From JBAVQS01 sp049694275 (lineage in GTDB: Bacteria > Chloroflexota > Anaerolineae > UBA4142 > SHND01): a DNA stretch of 39,548 nucleotides. Numbering within the stretch: the stretch's first letter is position 1; each line of letters starts with the position of its first letter. Below are positions 32,827 through 39,548 of the stretch, in pieces. The notes under the pieces were generated by a model. That model was not told where the DNA came from. It saw only the letters and a program-made list of their open reading frames with translations, and made no database searches. The position numbers and the translations under genes were made by a program. The stretch is from NCBI GenBank assembly GCA_049694275.1, contig JBAVQS010000076.1, positions 1 through 39,548 on the forward strand, written 5' to 3'.

Positions 32827-35046
32827 TTGAAACGGATTTCTTTCTTTAGCACGATCCTGACACCGATTGCCGTATTCATCGCGACTCTTGCACTCTATAT
32901 TTCAACCCTCGCGCCCGGGATGCTGAGCGGCGATAGCGGAGAGTTCCAATGGGCGATGGCTTCGCTAAACGTCGCCCATGCGACCGGGTACCCGCTCTAT
33001 ACGCTCCTCGGGCATGCCTGGCTCCAGCTTCCCCTCCAGGGCGCACCCGCGTGGCGTTTGAATCTCCTCTCCGCGCTATTCGGCGCCGGGGCTGTTACCG
33101 CGCTCTATATTTTCGCTCGCGCGCTCACCCACCGGCTAGATGCGGCCCTCGCCGCGGCCCTTTTTCTCGCGCTGGCCCCCGTCTTTTGGTTCAATGCCAG
33201 CATTCTCGAAGTCTATACCCTCAACGCTCTCTTTCTCATCCTTGTCCTCTACCTCGTCTGGCGCTGGGGATATGACCTCATCCCTAACCCTTCTCCTGAA
33301 AAGGGAGGGGAGGTGGAGGGGAGAGGGGGCCCGGGAGTTAGGTCCGACCGCTTCCTCTACCTTGCCTTTTTCATCATCGGCCTCGCGCTCGCCCACCACC
33401 GCATGACGATTCTCATTGCCCCGGGGTTGGTGGTCTATTTCCTTCTGGTCGAGCGCACCTTTTTCTTTAACTGGCGGCGCCTGCTCTTCCTTGCGCTGAC
33501 GGTTTTGCCGGGATTGGCGCTTTACCTCTACGTCCCGATACGCTTGCTGGCGGCCGGCGCCAACCTGCACTATGCCATCTTTGATATTGTTCTGGGTCAA
33601 GAGTTTGCTGCCTCGCTGCGGCTCTATCCCGACCCGCTCCATGTTCTGGCCGGCGTCCCCGCCGAGAATTTTCATATCGGCCTGCTCCTCGCCGCGGTGG
33701 GTGTCGTGGCGCTCTGGCGTCGCGCCCGGAATCTGAATGTGCTCTTGATTCTGGTCTTACTCGCGGATGTCGCCTTTGCACTGTTTTACTCGGTCCCCGA
33801 TGTCGAGGTCTTTCTCACGCCTTCATTCGTCGTGATCGCACTCTGGATCGCCGTCGGCATCACCTGGCTCGTCGAGCTCCTCGCCCGAAGGTTGGCTCCG
33901 CGCGCGACACGCCTGGCCACTGTCGCCGGAATCCTGGCCATGCTCCTCTCGTTCCTCTCGCTCTTGCAGTATGATGCGGTCCGCGCACAAGTCCGCGCGG
34001 AAGCGGGCGGCAAGGAAGCGCGGGCCCGTGCGATTTTTGCCGCCAACCTGCCGCGCGGTGCAATATTGGAACTGGACTGGGAGACGGCGACCGCGGTGCG
34101 TTTTTTGCAAGCAGTCGAGGGGACGCGTCCCGACCTCGAAGCGCGTCTGATCAAGGTCAACGAGCACGACGAATATTTCTGGGTGCTCAAGAATGTGGAT
34201 GCCGGCCGGCCGGTCTATGTCGAGAGCGGGGTCAAGTGGATTCGCGCAGCCGCGGGATATCATGTCAGGAGCGCGCCGGTGGACCTGGCGCAGTTGGTAC
34301 GGGAGACGCCCGAAATCCAAACGGTCAAGGGGACTATCTCCGATCGCGTGCAGTTGGACGGACTGCAGAACAACCCTCAAAGCCTGACCCTGTATTGGAA
34401 GCTGCGCCAGTCGCTCGGCAAGGACCTGGCGACCTTTGTTCACTATTTTGACGACACGGGCCAGCCGCTCGGACAAGAAGACCACGGCGCGTGCTGTGAG
34501 GCGGTCTATGGTTATCGCACCTCGGAGTGGGACTCTGTACATGAAATGGCCGATGTCTTTCGCCCCGCCCCGGCGAATACGGCCTATATGCAGATCGGTA
34601 TGTATGCGCTGAACGGCGATGACCTGGCGCCTTACGGGCAAGATGTCTATTTACAGGTCAAGCCGGTTATCGTCCCGGCGAACGTGCATCCGCTGGGAGC
34701 TGTCTTCGGGGGACGCATCCGTGCCAGCGCATACGAATTAAAACGCGATGGTAACAATTATCAAGTCACCTTTTACTGGCAATCGACCGCTGCGTCCGGC
34801 CAGGATTTGAAGGTCTTTGTCCACCTGCTCGACGCGAGCGGCAAGATTGTTGCGCAGGCGGATCACCCCCCCTTTAGCGGAGTCTATCCGACGAGCGCCT
34901 GGCAACCCGGTCAAAATATCCCTGATCCTTTCCTCATTCCGGCCCAGGCAGATGGCGTCAAGCTGGAATTCGGTCTCTACGATACGACAAACGGCAAGCG
35001 GTTACAGACAGAGAGCGGCGATGCGGTGACCATTGATATCAAGTAG
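32827..35046 (+). CDS. DUF2723 membrane protein (GT-C-like)
   Basis: The 739-aa product has about ten membrane helices in its first 380 residues and the DUF2723 signature LAPGMLSGDSGEFQWA, then HATGYPLYTLLG. Such proteins resemble GT-C glycosyltransferases, and the substrate is unknown. Two jelly-roll-like repeats follow (about residues 500-600 and 620-735), with TFVHYFDDTGQPL and KVFVHLLDASGKI. The start is TTG at 32827, which keeps the first helix, though no Shine-Dalgarno is seen. A repeat-derived insert lies in a loop at about residues 151-173. It follows the LysM protein gene by 6 bases. Confidence 0.85.
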   Translation: MKRISFFSTILTPIAVFIATLALYISTLAPGMLSGDSGEFQWAMASLNVAHATGYPLYTLLGHAWLQLPLQGAPAWRLNLLSALFGAGAVTALYIFARALTHRLDAALAAALFLALAPVFWFNASILEVYTLNALFLILVLYLVWRWGYDLIPNPSPEKGGEVEGRGGPGVRSDRFLYLAFFIIGLALAHHRMTILIAPGLVVYFLLVERTFFFNWRRLLFLALTVLPGLALYLYVPIRLLAAGANLHYAIFDIVLGQEFAASLRLYPDPLHVLAGVPAENFHIGLLLAAVGVVALWRRARNLNVLLILVLLADVAFALFYSVPDVEVFLTPSFVVIALWIAVGITWLVELLARRLAPRATRLATVAGILAMLLSFLSLLQYDAVRAQVRAEAGGKEARARAIFAANLPRGAILELDWETATAVRFLQAVEGTRPDLEARLIKVNEHDEYFWVLKNVDAGRPVYVESGVKWIRAAAGYHVRSAPVDLAQLVRETPEIQTVKGTISDRVQLDGLQNNPQSLTLYWKLRQSLGKDLATFVHYFDDTGQPLGQEDHGACCEAVYGYRTSEWDSVHEMADVFRPAPANTAYMQIGMYALNGDDLAPYGQDVYLQVKPVIVPANVHPLGAVFGGRIRASAYELKRDGNNYQVTFYWQSTAASGQDLKVFVHLLDASGKIVAQADHPPFSGVYPTSAWQPGQNIPDPFLIPAQADGVKLEFGLYDTTNGKRLQTESGDAVTIDIK
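33276..33350. repeat. Palindromic repeat inserted in frame in the DUF2723 gene
   Basis: CCTAACCCTTCTCCTGAAAA is followed by purine-rich GGGAGGGGAGG and GGGAGTTAGG, so the ends are partly complementary. It encodes NPSPEKGGEVEGRGG, a stretch that looks foreign to the flanking membrane segments, and keeps the frame. Confidence 0.65.
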
Positions 35047-35073
35047 CTTGCTTTGGCCAATTCCAACAATTCC

Positions 35074-35594
35074 ACCGCAAAGGGCGCAAAGGGATTAAAA
35101 AATAAGTATAGAGGAAAGGTAATCATGAATCCAAAGAGAAATTTGGCGGAAATGGAGGCGGTAGCCAAGGAAATTGTGGATTCGGCGATCAAGGTGCATC
35201 GAGCACTGGGGCCAGGGTTACTGGAATCTGCTTATCAGCAATGTCTCGCATTTGAACTGCACGAGCGCGGATTGAAGGTCGAGTGCGAAGTACCGATTCC
35301 GGTCATATACCAGAGCCATCAAATTGACGTAGGCTATCGAATCGATATGCTGGTTGACGGCTGCATTATTGTTGAAAATAAGGCCGTAGACCAAATTATA
35401 CCGATTCACGAGGCGCAACTGTTGACCTATCTCAAGCTCAGTAATCTCCAATTAGGCTTTTTGCTCAATTGGAATGTGCTGCTCATGCGGCAAGGAATCC
35501 GCCGCATGGTAAACAATTTAGGGGGGGCACAAAACAAAGAGCGCCAGGTGAAAGATATCAAATAAACCTTTGCGTCCTTTGCGTCCTTCGCGGT
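35074..35594. mobile_element. GxxExxY gene between inverted CGCAAAGG-type arms
   Basis: The left arm 35074-35093 (ACCGCAAAGGGCGCAAAGGG) and the right arm 35567-35594 (complement of ACCGCGAAGGACGCAAAGGA...) are inverted relatives. They enclose the coding region 35125-35565 with almost no extra space. Related arms without a gene occur at 3144-3210 and 3398-3433. This suggests a repeat-associated mobile unit. I saw no transposase in it. Confidence 0.5.
35125..35565 (+). CDS. GxxExxY protein (PD-(D/E)XK nuclease-like)
   Basis: The 146-aa product carries the name motif in GPGLLESAY and a PD-(D/E)XK-like core, with Asp in YRIDMLVDG and E-x-K in VENKAVD. The family is nuclease-like but its function is unknown. 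The ATG at 35125 has AGGAAAGG five bases upstream. The frame is open to a TTG at 35053, but that would translate the repeat arm. Base composition is more AT-rich than in the neighbouring operon. It lies between inverted repeat arms (35074-35594) and is probably expressed on its own. Confidence 0.85.
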   Translation: MNPKRNLAEMEAVAKEIVDSAIKVHRALGPGLLESAYQQCLAFELHERGLKVECEVPIPVIYQSHQIDVGYRIDMLVDGCIIVENKAVDQIIPIHEAQLLTYLKLSNLQLGFLLNWNVLLMRQGIRRMVNNLGGAQNKERQVKDIK

Positions 35595-35630
35595 GCAATC
35601 CTTTACTGCATTTCAATCACCAAGCGTCAT

Positions 35631-35659
35631 TTGGTCCAAAAAGCAAATCGTGATAGAAT
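35631..35659 (+). promoter_or_regulatory. Promoter of the 35806 gene
   Basis: TTGGTC (35631-35636) and TAGAAT (35654-35659) are 17 bases apart. The start near 35666 leaves a leader of about 140 bases with one small hairpin (CCCTC/GAGGG near 35764-35783). No known riboswitch was recognised. Confidence 0.5.
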
Positions 35660-35805
35660 CGCCGTACGCTCCGCTGGTTAGACCCTCGAACGGATCCCAC
35701 GATCTGCGTTCGTGATACCTTCCGCAGAAGCTATAGCCCGATGATGTGCTAACGAAATGCCGGCCCTCTCTACCGGATGAGGGAAAAGGACTAAAGGGGA
35801 AATAC

Positions 35806-36870
35806 ATGATCGAAACGCGTTTTACCTGGAAATGGTTGTTTGTCGTCGCCGCGCTCGGCCTTGTCGGCGGGGTTGTCCTGGGGCTGATTGTTGGATGGGT
35901 CCTGCCCATCTCGTCGGGCGCCCCATCGGATATTTCCAGCCTGAATGCCAACGCACAAAATGACTATATCGTCCTCGTCGCCAATTCCTATGCCTATGAC
36001 AACGACCTCTCCCTGGCCAAACAGCGGCTGATCCTGCTCAAAGATGCCAATATCAAGACGCGGGTCGAGCGCCTTGCCAAGGCGCTCACCACACGCAAGG
36101 ACCCCAGCGCCGCGAACGTGGCCGACCTGGCGGTTGGACTCGGCTCGACCGATAGCTCGCTCAAGGTCCTCGCCGCCAGCGTGCTGAATATTGATCTGGG
36201 TGGGCAGCCGACCAAGGTGGCCCGCGCCGAAATCGAGCCCAGTGCGACCCCAATGCCCACGATTGCAGCAACTGACACGCCTGCCGCGACGGAGACCCTT
36301 CAGGCCACCAATACCCCAACGACCGCGCCGACAAAGGCGCAACCGGCTGCGCCCAAGAATACGCCCAAACCTGCGGCGACCAATACACCAGCAGTTGCAC
36401 CAGCACTCACCCCAGCTTGGACTCCTGACAAAAGCCAATGGTGGTCTACGATTCAATTCCAACCTGCTGCTGTCGCGCCAGGGCAGCAATATTGGCGACT
36501 CAAGAGTGCATTGTACTGTGAGCCGGAGGATGTTAATCCTGATCCAGCATGTACCGGCTTGCCTGGCGGCGGTAACGACACCAGCATGTACATTTCGCTA
36601 ATTGATCAAAATGGGAACCGAACAGAGGGAGAATTAGTTGTCATATCCCCACAGAACGGGTTGTCGGATGAGGGGACCTTGGCAAAGGTCAAATCGCCAA
36701 GCGACATGTGCAAGTGTAACTATTCGTGGGAGGTTAGCGACTATAGTGTCAAGGTTAAAGGCCTAGCATCGGATGTTATTAGTGGGTTTTGTCTTTGTAG
36801 CGTCCATAGAGGCTGGGGCTCTCGCGCACATGTCCGGTACTTTTTAACTTTCCAATTGACTACGCGGTAG
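35806..36870 (+). CDS. Membrane-anchored protein with Thr/Pro/Ala linker and C-terminal domain shared with the LysM protein
   Basis: The 354-aa product has one N-terminal membrane helix (about residues 9-31), a soluble helical part, a Thr/Pro/Ala-rich linker (about 145-205), and a C-terminal domain. The C-terminal domain has QYWRLKSALY, MYISLIDQNG and VKGLASDVISG. These align with YWKLTGATY, IYISLVDEKG and VDGLPSDRVTG in the protein at 30727. The shared domain is not one I can name. It contains several Cys residues here, which could form disulfides outside the cell. The ATG at 35806 has AAGGGGA six bases upstream. The 3' third is more AT-rich than the 5' part, which may mean separate origin. 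Confidence 0.78.
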   Translation: MIETRFTWKWLFVVAALGLVGGVVLGLIVGWVLPISSGAPSDISSLNANAQNDYIVLVANSYAYDNDLSLAKQRLILLKDANIKTRVERLAKALTTRKDPSAANVADLAVGLGSTDSSLKVLAASVLNIDLGGQPTKVARAEIEPSATPMPTIAATDTPAATETLQATNTPTTAPTKAQPAAPKNTPKPAATNTPAVAPALTPAWTPDKSQWWSTIQFQPAAVAPGQQYWRLKSALYCEPEDVNPDPACTGLPGGGNDTSMYISLIDQNGNRTEGELVVISPQNGLSDEGTLAKVKSPSDMCKCNYSWEVSDYSVKVKGLASDVISGFCLCSVHRGWGSRAHVRYFLTFQLTTR

Positions 36871-36878
36871 GTTTCGGC

Positions 36879-36922
36879 ATCAAAAGAACCCGTGCGGTAC
36901 ATGCCACGCGGGTTCTTTTGAT
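36879..36922 (+). terminator. Intrinsic terminator after the 35806 gene
   Basis: ATCAAAAGAACCCG (36879-36892) and CGGGTTCTTTTGAT (36909-36922) form a perfect 14-bp stem that extends through a G-T pair. A and T tracts on the two sides allow action in both directions, for example also on the minus-strand genes that end at 36986. Confidence 0.8.
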
Positions 36923-36985
36923 ATTTCTGTTTGTCGCCCTAGAAATGGTTATCTGGACTCGCTTCGGCCACTTGGACTCCCATTT

Positions 36986-37195
36986 CTACCGCAGTGATTG
37001 AATCGTTTCCTTGCTAGTTCGTAAAATATCATTTACAACGGTCTGTGGGTCAACCTTTTTCTTTCGCGCATACTTTTCGATAAATTCGGCAATATCATCG
37101 TCCAGATAGATCGGGAGTTTCAGCTTGACTTCCTTATGATAGAATTTGCCGCGCACTCCTTTAGAAAAATCGTATTCCTTCTTCATTTGCATCAC
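36986..37195 (-). CDS. Antitoxin paired with BrnT toxin
   Basis: The 69-aa product starts MMQMKKEYDFSKGVRGKFY and continues with VKLKLPIYLDDDIAEFIEKYA, a ribbon-helix-helix-like pattern. KGVRGKFY is a common feature of small antitoxins next to BrnT or similar toxins. It would bind and neutralise the toxin and repress the operon. The ATG overlaps the stop of the toxin gene by four bases. It is not the longer BrnA type. Confidence 0.8.
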   Translation of the reverse strand: MMQMKKEYDFSKGVRGKFYHKEVKLKLPIYLDDDIAEFIEKYARKKKVDPQTVVNDILRTSKETIQSLR

Positions 37196-37482
37196 CTCTT
37201 GTACTCGGCAGCCTCTTTGCGTGTGGCTCTACGGGCAGAGATAATCCGAATCGTAGCATCTTCTTGCGCAAGTTCGCGAAAGGTGTGAACGACGACCAAA
37301 AGCACGCTGTTCTGATCCTGCCCCAGGGTTATCCAGCGTTCTTCTTCGGCGCTATGCTCTTCGTCGTAGATTGAAACTGCTGACGGATCGAGAAAGACCT
37401 GAGCTGCACGCATGAAGCTAACCCGATGCTTACGCAGGTTCTCTCTAGACTTGGCCGGGTCCCACTCGAAATTATATTGCAC
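37192..37482 (-). CDS. brnT: BrnT family toxin
   Basis: The 96-aa product begins QYNFEWDPAKSRENLRKHRVSF and has RWITLGQD..VLLVVVHT and IRIISARRATRKEAAEY, the defining motifs of BrnT, a RelE-like ribonuclease toxin. The GTG start at 37482 has GGAG five bases upstream. The toxin gene precedes the antitoxin gene and overlaps it, as in brnTA loci. Confidence 0.9.
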   Translation of the reverse strand: MQYNFEWDPAKSRENLRKHRVSFMRAAQVFLDPSAVSIYDEEHSAEEERWITLGQDQNSVLLVVVHTFRELAQEDATIRIISARRATRKEAAEYKR

Positions 37483-37518
37483 CCTAGCTCCTGCCCACTC
37501 TACTGCATTGCACTCGAG

Positions 37519-37547
37519 ATTCTACTCCCTATTCCCAATTACGCCAA
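37519..37547 (-). promoter_or_regulatory. Promoter of the brnT toxin-antitoxin pair
   Basis: On the minus strand TTGGCG (37542-37547) and TAGAAT (37519-37524) are 17 bases apart. Transcription would start near 37512, 30 bases before brnT. Confidence 0.55.
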
Positions 37548-37569
37548 CCCGTCCAAGCGCTCGTCCACC

Positions 37570-38673
37570 CTACGCCCCCAATACCAACCGCATAATGCGC
37601 CACAAGAACCGGTAGCGCCCGCGATGGCCGACGTACCGGTAATACTGTTCTGCAAGGAAGCGTTTGAAGAGCAAGCGCCGGCCAAGCGCGCTCCATGCAA
37701 TCCGACGGTTATAATCCGCAAAGGCAAAATCATTCCGGGCAAACGCATCGACCGCCGCATCGGCAGCAAAGATGCCAAAGTTGAGCGCGTGCGCGATACC
37801 CTCTCCCAACAAGGGATCGGCGCCGGCGGCGTCTCCTGCCAGGATGACGTTGGGTGCTGACTGCGGGCTCTGAATATCAAACCAGCGCTCGGGATGTCCC
37901 ATGAGCTTGTACTCGGCCAAGTTCACCCCGCGTTCGGCCAGTTCTTGCGCGAACGCCGGTTTCAGGCCTGCGCGGTTGTATTTGGGATGCACGCGGCTGT
38001 CATACAGGCCCCGGTTCATGATCGGCTCGCCCTGCTTGACCGACGGGAAATCCCAGTAATAGCCCTGGACCCCATTCAAGGTCGGCGTGAAATCAAAGAC
38101 GGCGGTATGTTCGCCGAACTCAGCCGAACGGGCCGGCTCGACGGAGGTCAATATCTCGATCAGCCTCGCGGTCCGGTCCGAATGTCCGAGCCCGAGCCGG
38201 GTCCGCACCACGCTGTTTGACCCATCTGCGCCGATTACCATGCGCGCCCGGTATTCTCCCCGGTCGGTCAGGAGGGTCACTCCATCTGCCTCGCGCGCCA
38301 GATCGCGGACCGTCACCCCTTCGTGGAGCTCCACCCCGCGCGCTTGCGCCTCACGTGCCAGCGCCATATCAAACTCTTCGCGGCGAACGATGCGAAACGC
38401 GTTGGGCCAGCGAATGGTAAATGTGAGGTCCTCGAACACGAGACGCGCGTTGTGGATGGGAAAGGCGGGTACATCCGGCCAGACGCCGAGATAGTGGAGA
38501 AGGTCATCGGCGTGATGCGTGAGCCCGCCGCCGCACAGTTTGTGGCGGGGAAAGATTCCCTTTTCAAGAATCAGAGTCCGGGCCGCGAGCACTGGAGCAC
38601 GTCGTGCGAGTTGAATGGCGGCCGCGGACCCCGCCGGCCCCGCGCCGACGATGATCAGGTCGTACTGCGTCAA
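37570..38673 (-). CDS. FAD-dependent oxidoreductase, geranylgeranyl reductase-like
   Basis: The product is about 367 aa. It has the N-terminal dinucleotide motif YDLIIVGAGPAGSAAA, HKLCGGGLTHHA, VIGADGSNSVVR and the second FAD motif VILAGDAAGADPLLGEGI. The geranylgeranyl reductase family saturates isoprenoid chains, for example of lipids or quinones, but the substrate here is unknown. The TTG at 38673 gives a normal N-terminus. A TTG at 38697 would add eight residues. It lies 27 bases after the membrane protein gene at 38701, and the two are probably co-transcribed. Confidence 0.87.
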   Translation of the reverse strand: MTQYDLIIVGAGPAGSAAAIQLARRAPVLAARTLILEKGIFPRHKLCGGGLTHHADDLLHYLGVWPDVPAFPIHNARLVFEDLTFTIRWPNAFRIVRREEFDMALAREAQARGVELHEGVTVRDLAREADGVTLLTDRGEYRARMVIGADGSNSVVRTRLGLGHSDRTARLIEILTSVEPARSAEFGEHTAVFDFTPTLNGVQGYYWDFPSVKQGEPIMNRGLYDSRVHPKYNRAGLKPAFAQELAERGVNLAEYKLMGHPERWFDIQSPQSAPNVILAGDAAGADPLLGEGIAHALNFGIFAADAAVDAFARNDFAFADYNRRIAWSALGRRLLFKRFLAEQYYRYVGHRGRYRFLWRIMRLVLGA

Positions 38674-38700
38674 TAAAACTATGTCCCTCAATAACAAAAA

Positions 38701-39375
38701 TCAGACACTTGCCATAACTGCATGCTGTTCCCTACCTACACTCAAGATTCGCTCCATCGCAATGCCGGTTGCCGTGCCATAAACAAGCGCCAGTATAATT
38801 GGTGCTACGGGACCAGATAACGCGGCTATGCCCCAGCCCATTGTCCAGCCAATGGCCGTTGCACGCCGCCACCAGGTTGACTTTCCAAGTCGCCGGCGCA
38901 GAAACCAAGCCTGAGACCAGCCGAGAGCAAGCCCGAGGACAAGCCAGCCAACAAATATGGACCCAATCAGCATATACATGCCCAGGAAAGTAGCGGTCCA
39001 TCCTTCGTCATTTGTCGGAAAGGTGTAAAGGCGGCTAATCGCAAGAAAAGCCGCGAGCCAAGATAGGACGACGATGACACCGGCTGTCAGTAACGCAAAG
39101 ACCCAGCTAGCAGTTGTTTCGATAACCCATTCAGTAGCTCGAATTGTACTGCCGCGCAGGGCGAACGACTGCGCTATGCTCATAGTAATTCCTGCCATTG
39201 CCGTGGTGACGACAAACCTGAAAAGTTCTTGCAGCATTACGCTAGCCTTGGGATCGCTCTGGAAAATGAGAAATAGAGTGTTGCTCAAACCCCAGCCGAT
39301 GACTGTGCCCACCACGGTTGTGATAACCCAACTCAGAATCCACCTGTAGTTTGCCTGTCGCTTTGATTGATCCAT
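38701..39375 (-). CDS. Membrane protein of unknown function
   Basis: I do not recognise this 224-aa protein. It has about six membrane helices, the first being WILSWVITTVVGTVIGWGL and others in WVFALLTAGVIVVLSWLAAFLA and GMYMLIGSIFVGWLVLGLALG. Several Gly-Trp and Trp-Arg pairs occur between helices (RRLGKSTWWRRATAIGW). The ATG at 39375 is well supported by GGAGG seven bases upstream. It precedes the oxidoreductase gene. Confidence 0.75.
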   Translation of the reverse strand: MDQSKRQANYRWILSWVITTVVGTVIGWGLSNTLFLIFQSDPKASVMLQELFRFVVTTAMAGITMSIAQSFALRGSTIRATEWVIETTASWVFALLTAGVIVVLSWLAAFLAISRLYTFPTNDEGWTATFLGMYMLIGSIFVGWLVLGLALGWSQAWFLRRRLGKSTWWRRATAIGWTMGWGIAALSGPVAPIILALVYGTATGIAMERILSVGREQHAVMASV

Positions 39376-39456
39376 GGTGAATCCTCCAGCGGACCGTAGC
39401 ATCGGAAAATCGAACAGGTTAAATAGACGTTATCCGAAATAGGGTATACTAACCCC

Positions 39457-39548
39457 ATGCTGTGCTACGATGAGTTGCAAGATAATGAGCGGAAGTTTCT
39501 CGCATTGACGGGGCTCACCCCCAAAGAATTCGGGCTGCTACTCCCCAC
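39457..39548 (+). CDS. Transposase, N-terminal fragment (cut by window end)
   Basis: Only 30 codons are visible. YDELQDNERKFLALTGLTPKEF matches the N-terminal helix-turn-helix of IS5-group (DDE_Tnp_4-type) transposases. The rest lies outside the window, so intactness cannot be judged. No clear terminal inverted repeat is visible in 39376-39456. Confidence 0.6.
   Translation, partial: MLCYDELQDNERKFLALTGLTPKEFGLLLP

Noticed and set aside
35053..35124. Longer N-terminus of the GxxExxY protein
   Set aside because: It would translate the repeat arm from a TTG without a ribosome site. The ATG at 35125 has AGGAAAGG at good spacing.

Overview
The window is GC-rich, almost wholly coding bacterial chromosome. 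Its gene mix suggests a member of the Chloroflexota, perhaps Anaerolineae. This is an inference from overall impression, since no rRNA or ribosomal-protein marker is present. The supporting signs are YfhO-type and DUF2723 membrane proteins, a LysM/glycosidase-like fusion, many TPR proteins, a GxxExxY protein, and several families of GC-rich palindromic intergenic repeats.

Region 1 (1-2971, +): the 3' end of an iron-sulfur L-serine dehydratase gene, then a two-gene ABC exporter. Region 2 (2972-8299): a 437-bp repeat-bounded segment, then a minus-strand run of three genes behind one well-formed promoter. These encode a pentapeptide-repeat/TIR protein, a Glu-rich repeat protein, and an NB-ARC-type STAND NTPase with TPRs. 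This is the accessory part of the window and the best candidate for an undescribed signalling or defence module. Region 3 (8338-11443, +): a small unknown protein with 6-phosphogluconate dehydrogenase, a promoter-terminator pair that could define a small RNA or attenuator, and three small unknown genes of which two are paralogues.

Region 4 (11516-13891, -): glmS with a long leader containing a recognisable glmS ribozyme. The ribozyme carries a 48-nt insertion relative to the compact core. A divergent plsC-type acyltransferase gene follows (13963-14604, +). Region 5 (14660-26858, -): ten genes in one direction, read from the far end as membrane protein, phosphoesterase, argF, TPR protein, cdaA, cdaR, YfhO-like protein, scpB, an RluB/RsuA-type pseudouridine synthase and cmk. 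The set combines cyclic di-AMP synthesis, chromosome segregation, RNA modification, and arginine and nucleotide metabolism.

Region 6 (26997-35046, +): a divergently transcribed run of plsX, fabF, a NERD-like membrane protein, a hotdog thioesterase, a glycosidase-like/LysM protein and a DUF2723 membrane protein. It couples fatty-acid and phospholipid initiation to envelope proteins. Region 7 (35074-39548): a GxxExxY nuclease-like gene between inverted repeat arms, a membrane-anchored protein sharing its C-terminal domain with the LysM protein, a BrnT-type toxin-antitoxin pair, a geranylgeranyl-reductase-like flavoprotein with a membrane protein, and the start of a transposase gene cut by the window edge.

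Inserted repeats are the recurring theme. Palindromic elements sit between genes and in two cases inside reading frames without breaking them. No tRNA, rRNA or CRISPR array was seen.
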